Shown one piece after another: positions 1 through 8,085 of a stretch of DNA of 64,000 bases; the stretch's first letter is position 1; every line of letters starts with the position of its first letter. The stretch is taken from assembly GCA_963815505.1 (NCBI GenBank), contig CAWFGU010000006.1, forward strand, positions 1 to 64,000. The letters run 5' to 3'. The translations under genes were made by a program, and so were the position numbers. Under the pieces are notes generated by a model that searched no databases, was not told the DNA's origin, and saw only the letters and a program-made list of their open reading frames with translations. This DNA comes from CAXBBB01 sp963815505 (GTDB lineage: Bacteria; Bacteroidota; Rhodothermia; Rhodothermales; BA12).

Positions 1-224
1 GCGTTGGCGATGGCACCGACGCGCGAGCGGGCTGCGATGAGGTGCGACGTGCGGTTGGTGAGCGTGCCGCCGGCGGTGCCGTGACTGAGCACGACGAGCC
101 ACATGGCGGGTGTGTTGGACGGGCGCACCTGGGTGACGGCAACGACGGACGCGCCGCGCTGAACGGCGGGAATGCCGCGCGAGGCGAGCTGTGAGGTGTG
201 GGCGGGGAGTGCTTGGACGGACAT
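1..224 (-). CDS. Hypothetical protein, N-terminal part only (runs off the left edge)
   Basis: An open frame reads leftwards from an ATG at 224 to the window edge without a stop, about 74 codons, beginning MSVQALPAHTSQLASRGI. The residues look like ordinary protein (mixed hydrophobic and polar, several Val/Thr strands, a Met-Trp-Leu-Val-Val-Leu core) rather than the Arg-rich shadow frames around it. I recognise no family from this fragment. It is transcribed away from the non-coding structured stretch to its right. The remainder of the gene lies outside the window, so function and completeness cannot be judged. Confidence 0.45.
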   Translation of the reverse strand, partial: MSVQALPAHTSQLASRGIPAVQRGASVVAVTQVRPSNTPAMWLVVLSHGTAGGTLTNRTSHLIAARSRVGAIAN

Positions 225-1260
225 GGTGCCGAGGGGCTTGTAGTGAAGTACCCCGTTGACTGGTGGAGCGACGCGGTGAGAACCGCGCTGCGCCCGGGGG
301 CTGGAAGCCCCTGGGTAGCGTCGGCAGGCGTAGTGCAAGGGCCGCCCGGAGCCGCAGCGGAGCGCGCCACTGCACGCGAAGTGAGGCGAGGACTGGGCGA
401 AGCGAACCCTTGCGCGTAGCCCACCCCACCTCGGTGGGGTGGAGAAGCGTGGGCCCACCTTGGCAGCGCCCCCGGGCGCCAAGCGATTACGTCGCCCGAA
501 GGGCGGCACGCAGGTCCGTGCCTGGCACGGCTAGCCCTCGGCGCATTGTTCGCATGGCCGGGCGTGGGAGCGCAGCGACGAGTCAGGCGGGGCGTTGCGG
601 CCTACCGATTTGCGACTATCCATCGACGGGACGCGCGGGGCGAGTGGCCGGAGCGACACCGGCGGCACGGCGGACAGGAGCGCAGGCGCGAGCGCGGCGC
701 GGCTTGGGTGCGGCGCGTCGGCTATCTCCCCGGCGGGCGGGCAAGCGGAGCGTAGCGGAGACGCGCGGCGGGCGGCTCTCGGTGGTGGTGCTGCCTGTGT
801 GGCTTCAACAGGCGCGGTGCAGCACAAGCGGAGCGCAGCGCAGACGTGATGCGCGGCGGCGTGCTTTCGTGGTCGTCGCCATCGTACCATCGCCCAACAG
901 GACATCGTGGGTCCGGCGAGCGACCTGGAATCGTCGGTGCAGGTGGGCTACGTTTCGGTCATCGACTGCCCCACTTCCGCTATGCGCTTCACGATCTACC
1001 GCTCTCTATCCGATGGCCTGTGGCATCCTGGCGCTTGCAGGCGCGTAACCACGAGGTCATCGCACAAGGTGAGGGGTATGCTCGGCGCGGCGGAGCCGAG
1101 CACGCGGTCGGTCTGATGCGCGCGGCGGCGGACGCTCCGCTCGTCGTGCTGAGCGAAGCCGAGTAGAACCAGGCGGGGCTATCAAGATCGCCCACAAGCC
1201 CACGAAGCGTTCGCGCCCGTAGGGCTGATCGCCGCCGATGTCGCTGCTGCGAAGCGAGTC
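225..1260. other. Gene-free GC-rich stretch with clustered hairpins; possible structured RNA
   Basis: No frame here gives a believable protein; the longest ones are Arg/Ala-rich and low in complexity. Positions 272-530 contain a dense run of hairpins: 272-287 (6-bp stem with a GAGA tetraloop), 293-315 (GGGGCT/AGCCCC with outer CCC/GGG), 421-442 (10-base perfect palindrome arms), 460-482, 493-505 (CGCCC-GAA-GGGCG) and 516-530 (6-bp stem, 3-nt loop). Right of about 560 the sequence carries recurring short motifs of the type GCGGAGCGCAGCG. No known RNA family (RNase P, tmRNA, SRP, 6S) was recognised. Confidence 0.4.
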
Positions 1261-1994
1261 TCAGAGAGCCGTGCTCGACCTCAAGCGCCCAGCCGAGGAT
1301 GCGGTAGTCGCGCTCGAAAACGTCCGGGGGAAGGCGGTACTCCTCCTGCGACGGGTTGTCGGAGCAGATGCGGATGACCTCGCGCGAGACGGGACGTCCG
1401 CGCGCGTCCTCGTGGCCGGTGTCGACGTGGCCGAGGCGCAGGCGTTTGAGCAGCGTGCCGTGCGGGCTGGCGAGCAGGTAGACGCCGCCGTCGCGCACGG
1501 CTCGCCGTTCCACAGGCAGATGTCGCAGAAGGCGCCGGCGCGTATGGTCGGCTCCATCGATCTCGCCGACGATTCGGACGCTGCGCAGGCGGCCGGGCGG
1601 GATGTCGTAGCGCAGGCGGATGTACTTCTCTGGGTAGATGGCGCCGCTGCCGACCTCGACCACCCAGTCGTCGCGGTCGGGGTTTTCGGGGTCGCCGCGT
1701 CCTGCCGCTCCGGCGGCGGCCTTGATGATCGGCACGCGCACGAGGCCGAGGCGGGCGAGCTGGGCAGGCGAGAGAAAGCGCGCGTCTTCGGCGTCGAAGT
1801 CCCGGCCGCCCGGAGCGAGCGCGTAGCGTCCCCTCCCGACCTTATCGACCTGCCCGCGGTCGACGAGGCGGCCAAGCAGTCCGGGCGATGGTGGCTTTGG
1901 TGGCTCCGACGGTGCGGGCCAGTTCGGTGGGACCGAGCGGAGCGCCGGCGTCGGCGAGCGCGTCGAGCAGGGCGTCGGTGACAGGAGCAGGCAT
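1261..1994 (-). pseudogene. LexA/CI-like repressor with S24 self-cleavage domain, frameshifted
   Basis: The ATG at 1994 (MPAPVTDALLDALADAG) begins a winged helix-turn-helix domain (GPTELARTVGATKATIARLL). It is followed by a linker and a C-terminal S24 peptidase domain containing the catalytic-Ser motif GESMEPTIRAG and the Lys segment GTLLKRLRLG. The protein can only be read by switching frame near 1877, near 1559 and near 1500; the last two are a compensating pair. The domain ends about RILGWALEVEHGSL near 1263. S24 repressors of this kind bind operators and cleave themselves when RecA is activated. The gene is divergent from a phage-like replication gene, as in prophage immunity regions. Either decay or sequence error could explain the shifts. 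Confidence 0.72.
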
Positions 1995-2022
1995 GGGTGT
2001 GGATAAGTATGTGTCGCCTAGT

Positions 2023-2042
2023 GTTGCGCGACGTTGTGCAAC
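2023..2042. promoter_or_regulatory. Candidate repressor operator (imperfect 20-bp palindrome)
   Basis: GTTGCGCGACGTTGTGCAAC pairs with its own reverse complement at 16 of 20 positions. It lies 29-48 bp upstream of the S24-repressor start and about 80 bp upstream of the divergent replication-like gene. A related TGTGCACAAC half-like sequence occurs at about 2087-2096. The location between divergent promoters is where an autoregulating CI/LexA-type repressor would bind. The assignment is an inference from symmetry and position. Confidence 0.4.
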
Positions 2043-2120
2043 TAATGTACGTTGGGATCACTCGATTCGCATAGCGCCTGACCGGCTGTGCACAACTTTT
2101 CTCATCGCCTCTCGCCCTGC

Positions 2121-3109
2121 ATGGCCCAGCGCTTCTTCCCCGCCTACCACGTGCCCCGCTCGGTGCTTCTGCGCGTGATGCAGGCCGAGCGGGGTGGGCT
2201 GGGGCGGGCGGACGGTCGTCCGGGGTGGAGCGACGAGGGCGTGCGCGTGAGCGTGCTGCTCGACCTGGACCCGGGGGCAGACGCGGCCGATCCGCCAGTA
2301 CGCGCGCCTGTGGGGAGGAGCCAGCGGTTTGCCCGTCAGCAGTGGCCGCAGATCCAGGACGACGTGGTCGAGTGGGCCACGAGCGGCGGTCGGCTGAGTC
2401 ATGGGCGGTTGCCCATAGCGGCGATGGCGTGGCGGGACAAGCAGCGCGAGCGGTCGGCCAGAATGCGCCGCGTGGCGGCTGGCCGGTGGGATGGGCGCGG
2501 CGATGCGCAGGGTAATGCGCCAGGTGATGCGCAGCGTGATGCAGAAATCACCGATTGGAGCGCTCAGGGCGTGCCGTCGGATGCGCAGGTGGATGCGGGG
2601 GGCGATGCGCGGGCGGTGCGACATACTAGAACAGAACCTACAGACCGTACAGAACCCCCTCCCGCTGACGCGCGCGAGGCGGAGCCAGCTGTCGATGAGG
2701 TGCCGCCCGATGGGCCGAGTCCGCCGGACCGCCGGGCGTGCCGCGTGCTCTTCTCAGGGCTGAAAAGCGTCTCGCCGGAGCGAGCGGACCTTATGGCCGA
2801 TCACTTCTTCGACCACTACGCCGCTCGGGGCTGGACGCGCGGCCCGGACCTGGCGCCCTATGCCAGAGCTGGCACGCCCTCGCCCGGACGCGGGCGCACC
2901 GCCAGCAGCGCTTCGACGCGCCGCCTTCCGCCCCCTCCACCCTCTCCCCTACCCACTCGCCCGATGGCCCACCTCCGCAGCCTGCTCCTCCCTCTCGCAT
3001 CGCCCTCCGACCCAGCGCCAGCGAGCGCGCCGGTCAGGTCTCGGCCGCGAGCGCCCTCGCCGCCGCCCGCGACGCGCTCGCCCTTCTCGGACGGGGCGGT
3101 AGCGCGTAG
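2121..3109 (+). pseudogene. Phage-like replication/DnaD-type protein, frameshifted
   Basis: Starts at ATG 2121 (MAQRFFPAYHVPRSVLL). Residues ~1-120 resemble the N-terminal part of phage or plasmid replication proteins. They are followed by a low-complexity linker rich in Asp-Ala (DNA repeats of a GATGCGCAG-like unit, about 2500-2610) and a Thr/Glu/Pro stretch. A later segment, MADHFFDHYAARGWTRG then SWHALARTRAHRQQRF, resembles the DNA-binding tail of DnaD/phage replication proteins, where a His-Tyr...Gly-Trp region precedes a Trp-Arg helix. The second half is read in another frame, with the shift near 2865, and ends at the stop at 3109. It is divergent from the S24 repressor. Family assignment is by pattern only. 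Confidence 0.4.
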
Positions 3110-3586
3110 GCTGCCGGTTAGCGAAGGCCCCATCGTCGCCCTTGCCGGTGGGTCGCTTACCCAGGCCGAAGTGGACCGACTGGGGCAGTCCGCGACGGTG
3201 CAGGGTGCCGCTCAGGCCGTGGCCCGGGTGTGCGCGCTGCACGGCCACGAGGCGTCGGCCGAGCGCGTGGCGACGCTGGCATCGGCGCTGGCGGATCCGG
3301 AAGAGCGGTGGACCCAGCCCGAACTGGAATCGGCCGCACGTGCCCTTGCGCGGTGCCCCCGGCTGGGCGAGGCGATCCGCTACGGGCGGACGGTGACGCT
3401 GGCCGACTTCGAGCGGATGCGGACGGGCGACGCCGGCGCCGGTCGCGAGCGGTGGTCGGCTACGACGAGGCGCTGCGGCAGTGGCAGCGCGCGGGATCGC
3501 CGGGCCGGTTTCCCGGCAGCCTGTTCGAGGTCGTCGCCCGCCGAGGCGAAGGTCCCGACGCACCTCTGCTGCTACGCCGATTGTGA
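3110..3586 (+). pseudogene. Small hypothetical protein of the island, frameshifted
   Basis: A protein-like helical segment (GSLTQAEVDRLG... GHEASAERVATLASALAD ... EAIRYGRTVTLADFERMR) reads in one frame to about 3430. It continues in another frame as VVGYDEALRQWQRAG...SLFEVVARRG to a stop at 3586. It directly follows the replication-like gene and may be its partner, or a downstream part of the same original gene. The start codon is not clear; no ATG or GTG sits in a good position just after the upstream stop. Helical content and the Tyr-Asp-Glu-Ala tail are the only visible features. No family was recognised. Confidence 0.35.
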
Positions 3587-3639
3587 CGCTGGACCGCCCT
3601 CCCCTTCGCTCTGCTCAACTTCAACTCTCCTTACTCGAC

Positions 3640-3965
3640 ATGCACGACCGCATCACCTTTCTCGACGGCGACGACGCGCGCCGCTTCTGGCGCCCGAAAT
3701 CAAGAGCGCTTTGCAGCACCACCTGCGCGGCGTGACCGAAGACATTCAGCGCGCCGCCCGCCAGGCCCGCCTCAACCGCCCCGCGCTGGTGGGCAACGCC
3801 GACACGGCGGCCTACCTGGGCGTGAGCGCCGACGAGGTGGGCCGCTTGCGGCGTGCGGGCAAGCTGGGGCAGGTGGTGTACCGCTCCAAGAAGCCCGTTT
3901 TCCGGCGCGACAACCTCGACGCCTACCTGCTGGGCGAGCCGCTGCCGCGTCCGGCCGAAGAGTGA
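3640..3965 (+). pseudogene. Small helix-turn-helix (excisionase/MerR-like) DNA-binding protein, one frameshift
   Basis: ATG 3640 opens MHDRITFLDGDDARRFW, then a one-base shift near 3693 leads into PEIKSALQHHLRGVTEDIQ and a C-terminal helix-turn-helix. The DNA-binding part (NADTAAYLGVSADEVGRLRR, then AGKLGQVVYRSKKPVFRRD and NLDAYLLGE) matches the layout of the HTH_17/excisionase family: an AAYLGVS recognition region, a small wing around the Lys-Lys-Pro, then a 'NLDAYL' helix. Such proteins serve as recombination directionality factors or small repressors on mobile elements, which fits the neighbouring S24 repressor and replication gene. Length would be about 108 residues if repaired. Confidence 0.55.
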
Positions 3966-3994
3966 GTGGCGGAGCCTCTGCCAACCGCCCTCGT

Positions 3995-4342
3995 ATGACT
4001 TTCTCTATGACACCTGCCCCATTCGCTTCTCCTGTCGCCGACGCGCTCGACTACGCGCGCCGGGAGCTAGCCGTGCTCTACGGCGAGCGGTTGAGCGGTG
4101 TGCTGCTCTACGGCTCCCACGCGCGTGGGGAGGCTCGGCCAGACTCAGACGTCGATGTGCTCGTGCTGCTCGAGGGCGAGGTCGACGCGTACGCCGAGAT
4201 CAAGCGGCAGAGCGTGCTGGCGATGGAGCTGCTGGTGCGTTTCGGTGTCGATGTGTCGATGCGTCCGCGCAGTTCGGCGCACTATGAGCAGCGGCAGACG
4301 CCGTTTCTGGAAGAGGTTGCCTCCTACGCCCTGCCGCTATGA
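3995..4342 (+). CDS. MNT-domain nucleotidyltransferase (MntA-like antitoxin)
   Basis: About 115 residues from ATG 3995 (MTFSMTPAPFASP); ATG 4007 is an alternative. The minimal nucleotidyltransferase signature G-S-X10-D-X-D is complete: LLYGSHARGEARPDSDVDVL, followed by VLLEGEVDAYAE. In type VII toxin-antitoxin systems MNT proteins neutralise a partner HEPN ribonuclease by AMPylation or by complex formation. The stop overlaps the start of the downstream HEPN gene (ATGA at 4339), the classic MNT-HEPN arrangement. The frame is intact although most neighbours are broken. Confidence 0.8.
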   Translation: MTFSMTPAPFASPVADALDYARRELAVLYGERLSGVLLYGSHARGEARPDSDVDVLVLLEGEVDAYAEIKRQSVLAMELLVRFGVDVSMRPRSSAHYEQRQTPFLEEVASYALPL

Positions 4343-4748
4343 GTCTGCCCCATGCCTATCTCGACCGTGCCTGGCGGGCGCTCGACTCGGCCCGTGTGCT
4401 CATCCGGGTCGACGATGCCGAAGCCGCCATCAACCGCGCGTACTACGCCTGCTTCTATGCGGCGCTGGGCGCGCTGGCGCGCGAAGGGAGAGCGGCCCGA
4501 AGACGCACTCGGGCGTGCGCACGCAGTTTGCTAAACAGTTCGTAGCGACCGGCTTGGTGCCGAGTGAGACGGCGCGCATTCTGGGCGTGGCGGCCCAAAC
4601 GCGCGAAGAGGCTGACTACGATGCGCTGTCGGTTTTCGATGTGGCAGCGGCCTCCGATCTGCTAGCCGACGCCGAGCGTTTCGTTCGCTCTATGGAGCGG
4701 CTGCTGTCGCGTCACCTGAGAGACGGATCAGAGAGCAGCCGATCGTGA
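4339..4748 (+). pseudogene. HEPN-domain toxin (HepT-like), frameshifted
   Basis: Starts at ATG 4339, overlapping the MNT stop. The N-terminal helix pair MSLPHAYLDRAWRALDSARV and AINRAYYACFYAALGAL is typical of HEPN proteins. A one-base shift near 4485 is needed to reach KTHSGVRTQFAKQFVATG, then TREEADYDALSVFD and the C-terminal helix DLLADAERFVRSMERLLS, ending at 4748. HEPN toxins are RNA-cleaving dimers. I cannot place the canonical R-X4-6-H motif with certainty. As written, the toxin is truncated after about 68 residues, so the pair may be inactive. Confidence 0.65.
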
Positions 4749-4760
4749 ATGCGCGGCTGT

Positions 4761-4821
4761 CTTAGCGATCTGCCGACGCCTATCTTAGCGATCTGCCGAC
4801 GCCTATCTTAGCGATCTGCCG
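4761..4821. repeat. 23-bp tandem repeat, about 2.7 copies
   Basis: The unit CTTAGCGATCTGCCGACGCC plus TAT begins at 4761, 4784 and 4807, the last copy being incomplete (to 4821). The copies are identical, so the array is recent. It fills the short gap between the HEPN gene and the DUF4143 ATPase, just upstream of the ATPase start. No spacers are present, so it is not a CRISPR array. Slipped-strand duplication or an iterated protein-binding site are both possible. Confidence 0.85.
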
Positions 4822-4851
4822 CATCCCGTATCGCCTCCCTCCTCTCTCGCC

Positions 4852-6110
4852 ATGTCCGATCTCTGGTACGCGCGCCTGCTCCGGCCTCGGCTGGAAGAAG
4901 CGTGGGCGATTCCCCCGTCGTGTTGCTGCACGGACCGCGCCAGTGCGGCAAAACGTGGCTTGCCCGGCAGGTCGGCGAGGAGCGCGGCTACACCTATGCC
5001 ACGTTCGACGACGACACGAGCCGAGCCGCCGCTGAGGCTGACCCGGTCGGTTTCGTCGACGCGCTGGGCGAGCATGCCATTCTGGACGAGGTGCAGCGCG
5101 TGCCGAGCTTGCTGCTCGCGCTCAAAAAGGCGGTAGACGAGGACCGCCGTCCGGGGCGGTTTCTGCTCACCGGCTCGGCCAACGTGCTCGTCGTGCCCCA
5201 ACTGGCCGACTCGCTGGCCGGGCGCATGGAGGTGCTGCGGCTGCACCCGCTGAGCCAGCACGAGATTGAGCGCGTCCAGGGCCGGACGCTGCTGGACCGC
5301 CTCTTCGCCGGCGACGCGCCATCGGGGCTTAGGGGCGAACGGCTGCGGGGCGAACTGGCCGAGCGCATCGTGCGGGGCGGCTACCCGGCCGCGCTGACCC
5401 GGCCGAGCGCTCGCAGGCGGACGGCGTGGTATGCGGCCTACGCCGACGCGCTCGTGCAGCGCGACGTGCGCGACCTCTCGCGCGTGCAAGCCTGGACACC
5501 TTGCGGCGGCTGCTCGAAGCGGCGGCCGGTAGCACGGCGAGCCTGCTCAACCTGGCCGACCTGTCGGGTCCGCTGGGCGCCAACCGGCAGACGATCCAGA
5601 ACTACGTCACGCTGCTGCGGCACGTGTTCGTGCTCGACTTGAGTGCCGGCGTGGCACGCCAACCGTTTGAAGAGGCTCGTCAAGACGGCCAAGCTGCACG
5701 TCGGCGATACGGGCCTGGGCGCGGCGCTGCTGGGCGTGAGCGCCGGCGACCTGGAAGCCGACCGCGAACTGCTTGGGCCGATGCTGGAAACGTTCGTCTA
5801 CGGCGAGCTGGTGCGACAGGCGAGCGGCAGCGAGGAGCCGAGCCGGTTCGCGCACTACCGTGACCGCGACGGCGTCGAAGTCGACGTGGTGATCGAGCGG
5901 GGGCGGCGCGTGGTGGGCATCGAGGTCAAGGCGTCGGCGAGCGTGAAGGCGCGCGACTTTCGGGGGCTTCGCAAGCTCGGCGACGTCTTGGGCGAGCGGC
6001 TGCGGGCGGGCGTCGTGTTTTACGACGGCGAGGCGGCGTTGCCGTTCGGCGAGCGAATGTGGGCGCTGCCGCTGCGGACGTTGTGGTCGGAGAGGGCTGG
6101 CGGATCGTGA
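4852..6110 (+). pseudogene. DUF4143/AAA_14 ATPase, three frameshifts
   Basis: Reads from ATG 4852 (MSDLWYARLLRPRLEEAWA) through shifts near 4900, 5487 and 5640 to the stop at 6110, about 418 residues in total. That is normal for the family. Walker A is LLHGPRQCGKTWLA, Walker B HAILDEVQRVPSL, and sensor-like LLTGSANVL follows. The C-terminal DUF4143 domain has the nuclease-like pattern HYRDRDGVEVDVVIE...VVGIEVKAS. These ATPases are common accessory genes of unknown role and are often associated with mobile regions and toxin-antitoxin loci. With three shifts the copy is unlikely to be functional unless the shifts are sequence errors. Confidence 0.75.
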
Positions 6111-6227
6111 ATACGACCCGAACATGGGTGCCGCTGGCAGCGCTGAGAGCGTGTTACCTGTCGTGCTACCCACTAAACGAGAAACGGCGATTCCAGCTAT
6201 CAAAGCCAGAATCGGTGTTATGCGTTG

Positions 6228-6311
6228 TGCCCGCGAGAGGACTCGAACCTCCACGACCTTGCGATCACTACAACCTGAATGTAGCGCGTCTACCAGTTCC
6301 GCCACGCGGGC
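6228..6311 (-). tRNA. tRNA-Leu (CAG)
   Basis: The minus strand folds as a class II tRNA: acceptor GCCCGCG/CGCGGGC with discriminator A, a TAGACGCG D-arm region, anticodon stem CTACA/TGTAG with loop TTCAGGT (anticodon CAG), a long variable arm, and T-loop GTTCGAGTC. The 3' end points left, directly towards the accessory island. No CCA is encoded. Length is 84 nt. Confidence 0.93.
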
Positions 6312-6389
6312 AACGTGAAGTCCGATCCGGCGAGCGCTGGTTCGGCTGGTAGCAACCGGATCCGACTTGCAAGACGGACTCCGGCTGTG

Positions 6390-6463
6390 CTCCCTCGACT
6401 GGACTCGAACCAGTGACACCCTGATTAACAGTCAAGTGCTCTAACCAACTGAGCTACGAGGGA
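6390..6463 (-). tRNA. tRNA-Asn (GTT)
   Basis: Minus strand, 74 nt: acceptor TCCCTCG/CGAGGGA with discriminator G, D-arm AGCTCAGTTGGT, anticodon stem TTGA/TCAG around CTGTTAA (anticodon GTT), and T-loop GTTCGAGTC. It lies 78 nt upstream of tRNA-Leu on the same strand, so the two are probably co-transcribed. No CCA is encoded. Confidence 0.94.
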
Positions 6464-6642
6464 AGGGGGTACTCATCTCTGAGTGCCCTTTATAATACCG
6501 ATGATTCCGGGCGGTGCGCAAGCCGGACAGTTTCTATTTCGGATGAAGCCGCACCGTTTGCGTCATAGTTGCGCGCGGCGGATCGGTTGCGCGCGCTTGG
6601 GGTAGAGGGTCTCTCCGTCACTCCGACCTCACCTCCGCCCCC

Positions 6643-7197
6643 ATGCGCACCGCGCTCCTCCCCGCCCTTCTGCTGCTCCTGCTCGCCGCCTGCGGAGAGC
6701 CCGAAGAATCCATCGACGTGGTAGAATCGACCGTCATCGAAGAAGTTAACCCGACGCTGCTCGAACTGCTCGGTTCGGACCCTCAGTTCTCTGTCCTCAA
6801 TACGGCCGTTCGGGCGACTGGCTTGGACGAATCGCTCGAAGACGCCGAAACTATCCTGACGCTCTTCGCGCCCACCAACAGCGCGTTCAACTTGCTTCCC
6901 GCTGGCACGGTCGACACGCTGATGACCGATGGGCAGCGCGAGACGCTACGCAACATCCTACTCCATCACTTGGTCGACGGGAAAAATTTCGCCACCGACG
7001 CCATCACGGCAGGTTCGGTAACGACACTGCTCGGCGACGCTGTGCCCGTAGTCGTCGAAAATGGAGGCGACATCATCCGCATAGACGATGCCACGGTCCA
7101 GGCACGCGATCTCGAGGCGTCGAACGGCATCATCCACGTGATCGACCGCGTGATGCTTCCGCCCGCATCTGTGCAGTCGGACGACGAGCAACTGTAA
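6643..7197 (+). CDS. Fasciclin (FAS1) domain lipoprotein
   Basis: 184 residues. The N-terminus MRTALLPALLLLLLAACGE is a lipoprotein signal peptide with lipobox LAAC, so the protein is exported and lipid-anchored. A single FAS1 domain fills residues ~34-172: the H1-type motif LTLFAPTNSAFNLLP, the central ILLHHLVDGKNF, and the H2-type end ASNGIIHVIDRVMLPP. FAS1 domains mediate adhesion or protein-protein contacts at the cell surface. It is the first gene right of the tRNA pair and is followed by an SDR gene 69 bp downstream in the same direction. The Glu-rich linker (residues 20-35) is typical of secreted Rhodothermota proteins. Confidence 0.9.
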   Translation: MRTALLPALLLLLLAACGEPEESIDVVESTVIEEVNPTLLELLGSDPQFSVLNTAVRATGLDESLEDAETILTLFAPTNSAFNLLPAGTVDTLMTDGQRETLRNILLHHLVDGKNFATDAITAGSVTTLLGDAVPVVVENGGDIIRIDDATVQARDLEASNGIIHVIDRVMLPPASVQSDDEQL

Positions 7198-7266
7198 CGG
7201 TCAGGTCGGGCGTCGACGCATCGGGCGCGCGTCCGTTCGCACCGGCTCACCTCACCACCGGATCTC

Positions 7267-8004
7267 ATGGCCTCACCCGCCTATCTCATCGTCGGCGCCA
7301 GCGGCGGTATCGGCAGCGCGTTGTCGCTCAGGCTCGCCCGGCGCGGCGCCCGTCTGCTCCTCGCCTCCCCCGCCAGCGATCGCCTCGACGCCCTTGCCCA
7401 AGAGACCGGCGGGATGGCACTCGCCCTAGACGCAACCGATGCCGACGCCGTCCACGCAGCCGTTCAGCAGGCCGTCGATGCGTTCGGTCAACTCGACGGA
7501 GCAGCCAATCTGGTCGGCTCGATTCTACTCAAACCGGCGCACCTGACCTCGCCCGACGAGTTCGATCACACGCTGCGCCTCAACCTGCACTCGTCGTTCT
7601 ACCTCGTCCGTTCGGCTGCGCGTGCGATGATGAAGGCGGGCGGCAGTATCGTCCTGAGCTCGTCTGCCGTGGCGCGGATAGGGCTGACCAACCACGAAGC
7701 CATCGCCGCAGCCAAGGCAGGCGTGAGCGGCCTGGCGCTATCCGCCGCTGCAACCTATGCGCCACGCGGCGTGCGCGTCAACGCTGTGGCTCCCGGGCTG
7801 GTCGAGTCACCGCTTTCCGAGCGCATTCTGTCGACCGATGCGGGCCGTAAGCAGTCGGAGGCGATGCACGCCTTAGGCCGGGTGGGGCAACCCGAAGACG
7901 TGGCCGAGGCCATCGACTGGCTCCTCGACTCCGATCGCTCGGGCTGGGTGACCGGCCAAGTCATCGGCGTCGACGGCGGGCTGGGCACGCTCCGCGCCCG
8001 GTAG
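7267..8004 (+). CDS. SDR-family oxidoreductase lacking the catalytic Tyr
   Basis: 245 residues, classical SDR length. The cofactor motif is YLIVGASGGIGSAL (TGxxxGxG type, with V in place of T). The central NLVGSILL corresponds to the NNAG position. SIVLSSSAVA supplies the Ser. In the catalytic YxxxK position the sequence reads NHEAIAAAKAGVSGL: Lys is present but the Tyr four residues before is Ile. The C-terminus RVNAVAPGLVESPLSE and GQVIGVDGGLG is standard. The protein should bind NAD(P) but may not be a normal dehydrogenase. It shares orientation with the photolyase gene 81 bp downstream. The substrate is unknown. Confidence 0.88.
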   Translation: MASPAYLIVGASGGIGSALSLRLARRGARLLLASPASDRLDALAQETGGMALALDATDADAVHAAVQQAVDAFGQLDGAANLVGSILLKPAHLTSPDEFDHTLRLNLHSSFYLVRSAARAMMKAGGSIVLSSSAVARIGLTNHEAIAAAKAGVSGLALSAAATYAPRGVRVNAVAPGLVESPLSERILSTDAGRKQSEAMHALGRVGQPEDVAEAIDWLLDSDRSGWVTGQVIGVDGGLGTLRAR

Positions 8005-8085
8005 CCTTCCTTCCTGAACGCGACGCCCTACCACTCGCACATGGCGGACGAAATGTGCCTCGTCCGCTCCCCATTCCTCTACCCC

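Noticed and set aside
263..1048. Long plus-strand open frame of 261 codons in the left non-coding stretch
   Set aside because: Extremely Arg/Ala-rich, no domain pattern, overlaps the hairpin region; typical of GC-rich non-coding DNA.
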